This document shows positions 51,015-58,780 of a DNA stretch of 64,000 nucleotides, in pieces. The notes beneath the pieces were generated by a model. It ran no database searches. It saw nothing but the letters and a program-made list of their open reading frames with translations, and was not told the origin of the DNA. The DNA is from Paenibacillus montaniterrae (lineage in GTDB: Bacteria > Bacillota > Bacilli > Paenibacillales > Paenibacillaceae): positions 372,001 to 436,000 of the forward strand of contig NZ_BOSE01000004.1 in the NCBI RefSeq assembly GCF_018403185.1. Direction: 5' to 3'. Both the position numbers and the translations under genes were made by a program. How positions within the stretch are numbered: the first letter of the stretch is position 1; the number at the start of each line of letters is the position of its first letter.

Positions 51015-52430
51015 CTAGAAGGTGAAGTAGTTTTTTGCGTTATAGTAGCACACCCCCTCCACCAGCTTGCCAAGATGATCGAGATCATATGGCAGCTCGC
51101 CTTGCTCTACCCATGTACCGATCAAATTGCACAAAATGCGGCGGAAATATTCATGGCGCGTAAAGCTTAGGAAGCTTCTGGAATCGGTCAGCATGCCGAC
51201 AAATTGTCCGAGCAGTCCGAAATTGGCCAAGCTTTCAAGCTGTGCAATCATCCCTTTTTTCGTATCATTAAACCACCAAGCTGAGCCTAGCTGCATTTTG
51301 CCTGCTACGCCTCCGCCTTGGTAGCAGCCGATCAAGGCTGCCAAAATTTCATTGTCGTTGGCATTAAGCGAGTAAACTATCGTTTTAGGAAGCAAATCCT
51401 CCTGCTCCAGCTCGTCTAGCAAGCCCTTTAACGGTGCCGCTACCGGCGCATCGTTAATCGCGTCATAGCCGCGATCCGCGCCGAGCTTGGCGTACATGCG
51501 CGTATTGTTGTTGCGTGTAGGGTTCATATGCAGCTGCATGACCCAGCCATGCTTCGCATACAGCTTCGCCATAAATAAGAAGGTATAGGTTTTATACTGC
51601 TTCTCCTCTTCAAAGCTGATTGTCTCGCCTGCCAGCTTGCGGGCATAAATTTGCGCGGCCTGCTCCTTGGTCGTTTCGCTGTAAGGCACATAGTCCATTC
51701 CATGGTCGGACACCTTGCAGCCCGCTTCATCGAAATAGGCAATACGCTCGGCAAGCGCTGCAAGCAGTTCGTCGTAATCTGCCAATTTGCGGCTAGTGAC
51801 CTGCTCCAGCTTGGCGATCCATTCCTCAAAGCCTGCCTTGTTTATTTCCAGCACCTTATCAGGACGGAAGGATGGCAGCACCTGCACATCGAAATTGTCC
51901 AGCTCTTTAATTTTTTTATGATAATCGAGCGAATCAATCGGATCATCCGTCGTGCAAATGACCTTTACATTCGATTTCGCAATTAGATCGCGCGGGCGGA
52001 ACTGACCGGTTTGCAGCTTCTCATTAACCTTTTCCCATATAAGAGGCGCATTCGCTTCATTAATCGTTTCCTTCACGTCAAAATAGCGTTGCAGCTCCAA
52101 ATGTGACCAGTGATACAATGGATTGCCAATGGCTTGCGGCAATGCGGCAGCATAGGCTGCAAAGCGCTCATAGTCCGTTACATTAGCACCGCCTGTCACC
52201 AGCTCCTCGACAGCTCCATTGGCTCGCATGATCCGCCATTTGTAGTGATCGCCTGCCAGCCAAGCCTCTGTTAAATTATTAAAGCTATTATTTTCATAAA
52301 TTTCCTGAGGGCTCAGGTGACAATGGTAATCAATGATCGGCATCTGCTTGGCATAGTTGTGGTATAGTGCAATGGCTGCTTCATTTTGCAATAAAAAGTT
52401 ATCATCTAAAAACGGTTTCAATTTCTGCAC
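51015..52430 (-). CDS. uxaC: Glucuronate isomerase
   Basis: Converts D-glucuronate or D-galacturonate to the ketohexuronate; 471 residues, full length. Family features: PIIDYHCHLSPQEIYENNSF near residue 32, LPQAIGNPLYHWSHLELQRYF near 95, VICTTDDPIDSL near 160, and MQLHMNPTRNNNTRM near 300. It sits upstream of no other uronate gene on its strand; the two oxidoreductase genes before it (52527-54738) may complete the pathway. It ends in repeat locus E. Confidence 0.96.
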   Translation of the reverse strand: MQKLKPFLDDNFLLQNEAAIALYHNYAKQMPIIDYHCHLSPQEIYENNSFNNLTEAWLAGDHYKWRIMRANGAVEELVTGGANVTDYERFAAYAAALPQAIGNPLYHWSHLELQRYFDVKETINEANAPLIWEKVNEKLQTGQFRPRDLIAKSNVKVICTTDDPIDSLDYHKKIKELDNFDVQVLPSFRPDKVLEINKAGFEEWIAKLEQVTSRKLADYDELLAALAERIAYFDEAGCKVSDHGMDYVPYSETTKEQAAQIYARKLAGETISFEEEKQYKTYTFLFMAKLYAKHGWVMQLHMNPTRNNNTRMYAKLGADRGYDAINDAPVAAPLKGLLDELEQEDLLPKTIVYSLNANDNEILAALIGCYQGGGVAGKMQLGSAWWFNDTKKGMIAQLESLANFGLLGQFVGMLTDSRSFLSFTRHEYFRRILCNLIGTWVEQGELPYDLDHLGKLVEGVCYYNAKNYFTF

Positions 52431-52526
52431 TCCTTCTTGTTTGCTTCTCTAGCATATCTTGTATTGGGCGAGCAGCGTTTGATTTTTTTGCGAATTAGAT
52501 TAAAGCTGAAGCGACTAAAAATCGAA

Positions 52527-53609
52527 TTAACCTTCAAGCTTTTCCGCTTGCTGCTGCGCTAATAGCGTCAGCTCCGCCACCTTGAAAATATGCTCTTGTG
52601 TCATAGCGTACTCTGTTTGCTGCAAAGTATCAAGTATTAGTTGTCCAAAAAAAGGATATCCAACTAATCCTGTCGTTTGAATATATTGCTCCTTCTCGCC
52701 GTTTACGAGGAACAAATGATTCGCGCCATCTCCTGAGCCAATGTTGACATATTTGCGCAGCTCGATATAGCCGTCTGTTCCTAGCAAAATCGTTCTGCCA
52801 TCTCCCCATGTGCGCAATCCGTTTGGCGTCAGCCAGTCTACTCGAACATATCCCGCAGCGCCATTGGCTCCTCTTAAGTAAGCCTCGCCAAAATCTTCGA
52901 GCTCAGGATACCCTTTGTTGTTGTAATTCGCTACTGCGCTGCTGACAACCTTTGCCTCAGTATTTCCCGAGAAATATAAGAACTGCTCAATCTGATGGCT
53001 GGCAATATCGGCAATAATCCCGCCATACTGCTCCTTGCGGAAAAACCAGTCTGGGCGAGAGGCTGCATTCAGACGATGCGGTCCGAGCCCGATCATTTGC
53101 ACGACTCTGCCAATTGCTCCTTGCTTAATTAAATGATCAGCATAAACGGCGCTTTCAACATGCAGGCGCTCGCTATAGTAAACGGCATACTTGCGTTTAG
53201 TCTCCTCGTATACGGCACGCACCTGCTGCAGCTGCTCCAATGTTGTGAATGGACCTTTATCTGTAAAATAATGCTTGCCGGCCTTCATCACCGCAATGCC
53301 AAGCTCAGCTCGTTTATTAGGAATAGCGGCAGCTGCAACTAGCTGTATATCGGCATCCGCCAATATCACTTCCAGACTTGCTGCCGCTTTAACCTCAGGA
53401 TATTGCTGTTGAAATTGTGCCACGCGGGCAGGATCAGCATCATAAACCCATTTTAAAGTCGCACCAGCTTCAATTAAGCCATTGCACATGCCATAAATAT
53501 GGCCATGATCCAGCGCCGTAGCCGCAAAGCAAAACTCGCCAGGCTTTACAACCGGCGAAGGCTTGCCTACCGGCGCATAGTTCATTCCGTCGCTAGCATT
53601 AAACGCCAT
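52527..53609 (-). CDS. Gfo/Idh/MocA-family oxidoreductase (A)
   Basis: NAD(P)-dependent sugar dehydrogenase-like protein of 360 residues. The N-terminal Rossmann fold starts with FAATALDHGHIYGMCNGLIEAGATL rather than the usual GxGxxG, which weakens classic nucleotide binding; EVIL and HYFTDKGPF (the EKP-like triad is DKG) follow. The C-terminal domain has ASRPDWFFRKEQYGGIIADIASHQIEQFLYF, with the His of that region conserved. ATG 53609 overlaps the end of oxidoreductase B by 11 bp. The substrate is unknown. Confidence 0.87.
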   Translation of the reverse strand: MAFNASDGMNYAPVGKPSPVVKPGEFCFAATALDHGHIYGMCNGLIEAGATLKWVYDADPARVAQFQQQYPEVKAAASLEVILADADIQLVAAAAIPNKRAELGIAVMKAGKHYFTDKGPFTTLEQLQQVRAVYEETKRKYAVYYSERLHVESAVYADHLIKQGAIGRVVQMIGLGPHRLNAASRPDWFFRKEQYGGIIADIASHQIEQFLYFSGNTEAKVVSSAVANYNNKGYPELEDFGEAYLRGANGAAGYVRVDWLTPNGLRTWGDGRTILLGTDGYIELRKYVNIGSGDGANHLFLVNGEKEQYIQTTGLVGYPFFGQLILDTLQQTEYAMTQEHIFKVAELTLLAQQQAEKLEG

Positions 53610-54738
53610 GAATTACTTCCTCCTTGTAGTTGGATGTTTCGATTCGTTTTTTCAGCTGGTTCCAATAATGCTCCTCATCAAAATCCAGCTCAATCCAATT
53701 GTCTTCCCAAGTTGAAAGCAGCATCGCATTGGCCAGCATGACCCCTTTAATTCCTTCCGCACCTGGAGCAAGCAACGGCTCATTGTGCAAAATCGCATTT
53801 ATCCAGTTTTGTGTAATGCCGCGATGATCAGGGTACTCTCCTTTAATCGGCACCTCAAAGGTCCAGCATTCAGGCGATCCGAAGCCTCCTTTAAAGCTTT
53901 CATTAAATTCCGGTTCACTTACGCGCAGCCGGCTAAAGGTCAGCTTGCCATCCTCAATCACGATCTTCCCTTTAGTCCCCGCAATTTCAAAACGGTTCGT
54001 GCCAGGCGCTTCGGCTGTCGTCGTAACAAAAATGCCTGTTGCCCCGTTTTCATATTCTGCGTAAGCGGTTACTTCATTTTCCACTTCGATCTGGCGATGC
54101 TTGCCAAAATAACAAAACGCCCGCAAGCGCTTTGGCATCATGCCGATCGTCCACTGCCACAGATCAAGCTGATGGATAACCTGGTTCAGCAGCACGCCGG
54201 AGCCTTCTCCGCCCCAGGTGGCCCGCCATGTACCTGAATCATAGTAGCTTTGCGAACGAAACCAATTTGTAATAATCCAGTTGGTGCGTCTAATCTCGCC
54301 AAGCTCGCCGCTGTCAATAAGCTCCTTCAGCTTTTGGTAGAGCGGGTTGGTGCGCTGATTATACATAATTGCAAATACGACATCGCTTTTCGCTGCAGCT
54401 TCGTTCATTTCTCGAATTTGCTTCGTATATACGCCAGCAGGCTTTTCAATCAGCACATGCTTGTTCTTTTCGAAGCAAGCGATAGCAAGCTCGGGATGAG
54501 AATAATGTGGCGTGCAAATAAGCACGGCATCTATTAGCGGTGAAGCAATCAACTCGTAGGGATCTGTAAAAAAGGTTGTTTCCGCTGGCAAGTTCTGCTC
54601 AGCCCACTCTCGTGCCGCTTGGCTTTTATCCGCAACTGCAGTCAATTCCAAACCCTTTACCTTGTTCTCCAGCATATAACCGATATGTCCCTTGCCCATA
54701 TTGCCTAAGCCAATAACTCCAACTCGCACCTCGTTCAC
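53599..54738 (-). CDS. Gfo/Idh/MocA-family oxidoreductase (B)
   Basis: Dehydrogenase-like protein of 379 residues. VGVIGLGNMGKGHIG is the nucleotide-binding loop, and the EKP motif is intact in HVLIEKPAGVY near 100; GGEGSGVLLNQVIHQLDLWQW near 190 is the family's substrate-side segment. Start GTG 54738 (MNEVRVGVIGLG) is supported by GGAGGATGATAAT upstream; the much longer frame has no Shine-Dalgarno. First gene of the set B-A, followed by uxaC about 96 bp later. Divergent from an AraC regulator. Confidence 0.9.
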   Translation of the reverse strand: MNEVRVGVIGLGNMGKGHIGYMLENKVKGLELTAVADKSQAAREWAEQNLPAETTFFTDPYELIASPLIDAVLICTPHYSHPELAIACFEKNKHVLIEKPAGVYTKQIREMNEAAAKSDVVFAIMYNQRTNPLYQKLKELIDSGELGEIRRTNWIITNWFRSQSYYDSGTWRATWGGEGSGVLLNQVIHQLDLWQWTIGMMPKRLRAFCYFGKHRQIEVENEVTAYAEYENGATGIFVTTTAEAPGTNRFEIAGTKGKIVIEDGKLTFSRLRVSEPEFNESFKGGFGSPECWTFEVPIKGEYPDHRGITQNWINAILHNEPLLAPGAEGIKGVMLANAMLLSTWEDNWIELDFDEEHYWNQLKKRIETSNYKEEVIHGV

Positions 54739-54875
54739 ATTATCATCCTCCATCATGTATTCTACCTTCATGTTAGCACTTACAACATGATAAGGCTTCG
54801 CTAGAATTAGTCGATTTATTGCTCCATTTAACCGAGATTGGTGTATACTAGACACATTAGAAGGAATGATTAGAG

Positions 54876-55721
54876 GTGAACAGATTGGGAGTTGCGGCTG
54901 AACCATTTACTGTAAATTATTTAACGGATATCCCCAATACATTAAAGTATCACACTCACTATCAGTACGAAATTTACTACTTTTATGAAGGACAGGTCAG
55001 CTACCTCATAAATGATCGCATTTACAAGCTGGCGCCTGGCGATCTAATACTAATGCATGGGATGACGCTGCATAAAGCGCTGCTTGAGCGGCGGGATGTT
55101 TATAGACGGAGCATTATACATTTTGACCCTACCTATGTTGCAAAGCATATTCAGCCCAGCTTCACAGGCGATTTGCTTTTGCCATTCACTGAGCTTAAAA
55201 ATGTCCATTTGTCGCTGAAGGGAGCAGAGCGGGAAGAATGCGAGGCATTATTGCATAAGCTGGCTCAATTGATGAAGCAGAACAACTCCTATGCCTATCA
55301 AAAAAGCCATGTTGTGTTTCTCGAGCTACTGCTGTTCATTAGTGAGCTTTGCCAGCAGCCGATGCAAAGCCAGCATAGCAGTACAACGACTAAAGAAAAG
55401 CACGCACAGGATATTATTACATTCATTGAGCAGCATTTCAGACAGGATCTTACACTAGACCAGCTGCAAAGTGAGCTGCACTTAAATAAATATTATTTGA
55501 GCAAAACATTCAAGGAAGTGACCGGAACGACCATTTTTCAATACTTTTTGGAGCGGCGGATATATGAAGCCAAGCTGCTGCTGGTCGACAGCCAGGCAAC
55601 GATTACCGATATAAGCCTTGAAGTTGGCTTTAAGCATTTGGCTCATTTTTCACGCGCCTTCAAGCAGGCAACCGGTTGGACCGCCGAGCAGTACCGCCGC
55701 CAGCACCAGTTACTTGATTAA
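54876..55721 (+). CDS. AraC-family transcriptional regulator
   Basis: Regulator of 281 residues: cupin-type N-domain (HYQYEIYYFYEGQVSYLINDRIYKLAPGDLILMHGMTLHKALL) and two AraC helix-turn-helix motifs at the end (LHLNKYYLSKTFKEVTGTT, then LEVGFKHLAHFSRAFKQATG). Start GTG 54876 follows AAGGAATGA. Divergent from the dehydrogenase/uxaC set, which it probably controls. Confidence 0.9.
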   Translation: MNRLGVAAEPFTVNYLTDIPNTLKYHTHYQYEIYYFYEGQVSYLINDRIYKLAPGDLILMHGMTLHKALLERRDVYRRSIIHFDPTYVAKHIQPSFTGDLLLPFTELKNVHLSLKGAEREECEALLHKLAQLMKQNNSYAYQKSHVVFLELLLFISELCQQPMQSQHSSTTTKEKHAQDIITFIEQHFRQDLTLDQLQSELHLNKYYLSKTFKEVTGTTIFQYFLERRIYEAKLLLVDSQATITDISLEVGFKHLAHFSRAFKQATGWTAEQYRRQHQLLD

Positions 55722-55767
55722 GATAACGAGATTTGTCATCATCAAGCAGGGGCTTGAGAGGGGCATT

Positions 55768-55803
55768 GCAACGAATCTGGATTGCAACATCCAGATTCGT
55801 TGC
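55768..55803. terminator. Perfect 15-bp inverted repeat between convergent genes
   Basis: GCAACGAATCTGGAT and ATCCAGATTCGTTGC are exact reverse complements with a 6-nt loop. No T run follows on either strand, so a role as terminator or mRNA-end stabiliser is only likely by position. Confidence 0.55.
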
Positions 55804-55826
55804 AGCATAGATCGCCAAGCTAGCCG

Positions 55827-57398
55827 TTAGCCGTTGCTCATATACTCCATATGGAGAGGAAGCTGGATATCAATTAATGTTCCTTCCCCTGCCTTGCTCG
55901 TAATCAGCATCGTGCCTTTATGCTCTTCGATAATTCTTGAGCTGACCATAAGCCCAAGCCCGGTTCCTTTCTCCTTCGTCGTTAAAAACGGCTCGCCGAT
56001 TCGTCTTTGCACATCCTCCGGCATGCCTACCCCTTGGTCTTGAATTTTAACATGAAGCATTTGCTCCGCCGGCTCAAACCGGATCGCAATTGTTACCCTG
56101 CCGCCATCCTGCATCGCTTCTATCGCATTTTTAATAACGTTAATAAATACTTGCTTTAATTGATTTTCATTGCAATACAGGTTCGGCAAATTTTGCTGCG
56201 CTTGAAAATCAAGCTCTACGCCATACAGGGTTGCTTGGGTATCAAGGATCGACAGTACGCTTTGCACGATTGAAACGATGTTGTTGAACTGAAAAGCGTT
56301 ATAATGCGGCTTGGCTAACGTCATAAATTCGTTAACAATTAAATTAATGCGGTCAATCTCATTTCCCATAATATCAAAATAGTAGCTGTGCTCCGTATAT
56401 TTATTGCGAAGCAGCTGGGTAAAGCCTTTCAGAGCCGTTAGCGGATTGCGAATTTCGTGCGCAACGCCAGCAGCAAGCTGGCCGATGACAGACAGCTTTT
56501 CGGAGCGAACTAGCCGCTCCTCATCCTGACGACGCTCGGTAAGATCACGAATGACGGTTAGAATAGCAGTTCTGCCAATGTAGTTTTCAATTTTGACGCT
56601 GGAATGCTCCACTTCAATAACACGGTTGTTGATGATCATTTGCTGCTGACGGAAAGGTGTTGCTTCTTCCAGGAGCAGTGCGCTTTGAAAATCATGCATG
56701 ACATCGGCGCGGTCCTTCTCATCAAAATAATCAAGAAAGGACTGCTCTGACAAGCCGCTTACATGTCTTTTGCCAAGCAAATCCAGGCCATGGCGGTTTG
56801 CAAAAATGATGGAGTAGTCAACAGTTATGTAGATGGGCTCTGGAATGGTCATAAGCATGCGCTGATACATTTTGGCATTGCGGATCAACTCTCGCTCTTT
56901 TTCGTATTTGATGGTCACATCCTGTACGGTGGACAAATAGTAAATGACGCCGTCATGCTTAATGGACGTGCTTTTGCCTTCAAAATAGACGATTGATGAG
57001 TTTTTATGCTTGCCATTCCATCTGAAAATTTGACGCTTTGTTATTTCACTATCCAATATTCCTTCAAACGATTGCGGAAGCAGCCAATCCTCTTCTTCAA
57101 TAAAGCGTTCAACTGGCTGTCCAATAATTTCTTCGACAGCATATCCGAGTAATTGTGCAAAATACGAATTCACATAAATAAACGTATGTTCATATATGAC
57201 AAAAACACCTGCTACAACATGATCCATTAAAACAGAGTAAAAATTGGACTGCTCTTTAATTAAAGCCTCAAACTTGAGATAGCTGTTGGATTTAGTGTTG
57301 TCGGATTGACTGTAGGAGTACGGATAATTACGAGCTGCTGTGTGCTTTAGCAAGGATGCATTTGGATTCGAATCGTACGTAAAATTAGACAATTCCAT
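55827..57398 (-). CDS. Soluble PAS-domain sensor histidine kinase
   Basis: Cytoplasmic kinase of 523 residues without membrane segments. Two PAS domains (residues about 45-155 and 180-280), then HisKA with HEIRNPLTALKGF (phospho-His near residue 325), and HATPase_c with NVIKNAIEAMQDGG, DQGVGMPED and GTGLGLMVS. Layout and lack of membrane anchor resemble sporulation kinases KinA/KinE, but also other PAS kinases. GGAGG lies upstream of ATG 57398. No response regulator adjoins it. It converges with the AraC gene. Confidence 0.9.
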   Translation of the reverse strand: MELSNFTYDSNPNASLLKHTAARNYPYSYSQSDNTKSNSYLKFEALIKEQSNFYSVLMDHVVAGVFVIYEHTFIYVNSYFAQLLGYAVEEIIGQPVERFIEEEDWLLPQSFEGILDSEITKRQIFRWNGKHKNSSIVYFEGKSTSIKHDGVIYYLSTVQDVTIKYEKERELIRNAKMYQRMLMTIPEPIYITVDYSIIFANRHGLDLLGKRHVSGLSEQSFLDYFDEKDRADVMHDFQSALLLEEATPFRQQQMIINNRVIEVEHSSVKIENYIGRTAILTVIRDLTERRQDEERLVRSEKLSVIGQLAAGVAHEIRNPLTALKGFTQLLRNKYTEHSYYFDIMGNEIDRINLIVNEFMTLAKPHYNAFQFNNIVSIVQSVLSILDTQATLYGVELDFQAQQNLPNLYCNENQLKQVFINVIKNAIEAMQDGGRVTIAIRFEPAEQMLHVKIQDQGVGMPEDVQRRIGEPFLTTKEKGTGLGLMVSSRIIEEHKGTMLITSKAGEGTLIDIQLPLHMEYMSNG

Positions 57399-57449
57399 AA
57401 TTTGTACCTCCTTCAAACCTATCACACTATATATATTTGCCATTAACTA

Positions 57450-57490
57450 GAAAAAACCTCTCGAACAAAAAAAATTCGAAAGGTTTTTTC
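57450..57490 (-). terminator. Terminator after odhB
   Basis: On the minus strand AAAAAACCTTTCGAA...TTCGAGAGGTTTTTTC: a stem with T run, 18 bp after the odhB stop. Confidence 0.85.
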
Positions 57491-57508
57491 TCAACATTAT
57501 ATTTATCG

Positions 57509-58774
57509 TTATCCTTGAAGCAATAGCTGCTCTGGATCTTCCAACAATTCTTTTACCGTAACGAGGAAACGAACCGCTTCGCTGCCGTCAACGATACGAT
57601 GATCGTAAGAAAGAGCGATGTACATCATAGGGCGATTTTCCATACGCTCTGCATCAATAGCAACTGGACGGATTTGAATTTTGTGCATGCCCAAAATGCC
57701 GACCTGCGGCGTATTCAAAATTGGTGTTGACATTAAGGAGCCGAATACTCCGCCGTTTGTAATCGTAAAGCTGCCGCCTTGCAGTTCTTCAAGCGTCAAT
57801 GTGTTAGTACGAGCTTTTTTCGCAAGCTCGCCAATTGTGCGCTCAATTTCAGCAAAGCCCAAACGGTCAGCATCGCGAACGACTGGTACAACCAAGCCTT
57901 CCTTCGCGGCTACTGCAATACCGATATCGTAGAACTTCTTAATGACAATGTCTTCGCCATCAATTTCTGCATTCAGCAATGGGAATTGCTTTAATGCACC
58001 GACAACTGCTTTCGTGAAGAAGGACATAAAGCCAAGATTGACTTCGTTCTTCTCGAAGAACGACTCTTTACGGCGTTTGCGCAGATCAAGAATCGCAGTC
58101 ATATCCACTTCGTTGAAGGTTGTCAGCATAGCTGCAGTATGCTGCGCTTCTACAAGACGCTTAGCAATCGTTGCTCTGCGGCGAGACATACGCTTGCGTT
58201 CAACAGCTTTGCCTGCTACTGACGGAGACGCTGCCGCTGCCGCTGGTTTTGCTGCAGGCGCTGGTGTTGGAGCTGGCGCTGCAGGCTGCTGGCCATGAGA
58301 ACGAACATTATCAGGGTAGATACGTCCAATCGCATCTTTGTTTTGCACTTGATTCAAGTCAATGCCTTGCTCGCGTGCCAGCTTGCGGGCTGCAGGAGAC
58401 GCTGTAACTGCCCCACCACCATTAGCGGCTGCTGCTGGTGCAGGAGCAGGTGCTGTCGCTGCTGCTTGAGCTGGCGCTGCTGGTGCTGGCTCAGCGGCTG
58501 GTGCTGGTGCTGCTTCGGCTGCAGGGGCTGGTGCTGCTGCCCCTTCGCCGATGGAGCCAATTGCTTCACCGACGCCAACAACCTCGCCGTCCTGCTTATT
58601 AATCGCAGCTACAACCCCGCTGCTTTCTGCACTGATTTCAATATTTACTTTATCCGTTTCAAGCTCAAGTAGAACATCGCCTTGACTAACGGTATCTCCA
58701 ACCTTAACAAACCATTTTGTAATCGTTCCTTCTGAAATTGATTCTCCAAGCTCTGGTACAATAATTTCTGCCAC
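57509..58774 (-). CDS. odhB: Dihydrolipoyl succinyltransferase (2-oxoglutarate dehydrogenase E2)
   Basis: E2 subunit of 421 residues. Lipoyl domain (lysine in [11 protein letters not shown] near residue 42), an Ala/Pro-rich linker, the E1/E3-binding domain ([16 protein letters not shown] near 128), a second Ala/Pro linker, and the catalytic domain ending in [16 protein letters not shown] (catalytic His and Asp). Six bases separate it from odhA. Confidence 0.95.
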   Translation of the reverse strand: MAEIIVPELGESISEGTITKWFVKVGDTVSQGDVLLELETDKVNIEISAESSGVVAAINKQDGEVVGVGEAIGSIGEGAAAPAPAAEAAPAPAAEPAPAAPAQAAATAPAPAPAAAANGGGAVTASPAARKLAREQGIDLNQVQNKDAIGRIYPDNVRSHGQQPAAPAPTPAPAAKPAAAAASPSVAGKAVERKRMSRRRATIAKRLVEAQHTAAMLTTFNEVDMTAILDLRKRRKESFFEKNEVNLGFMSFFTKAVVGALKQFPLLNAEIDGEDIVIKKFYDIGIAVAAKEGLVVPVVRDADRLGFAEIERTIGELAKKARTNTLTLEELQGGSFTITNGGVFGSLMSTPILNTPQVGILGMHKIQIRPVAIDAERMENRPMMYIALSYDHRIVDGSEAVRFLVTVKELLEDPEQLLLQG

Positions 58775-58780
58775 TAGTAG

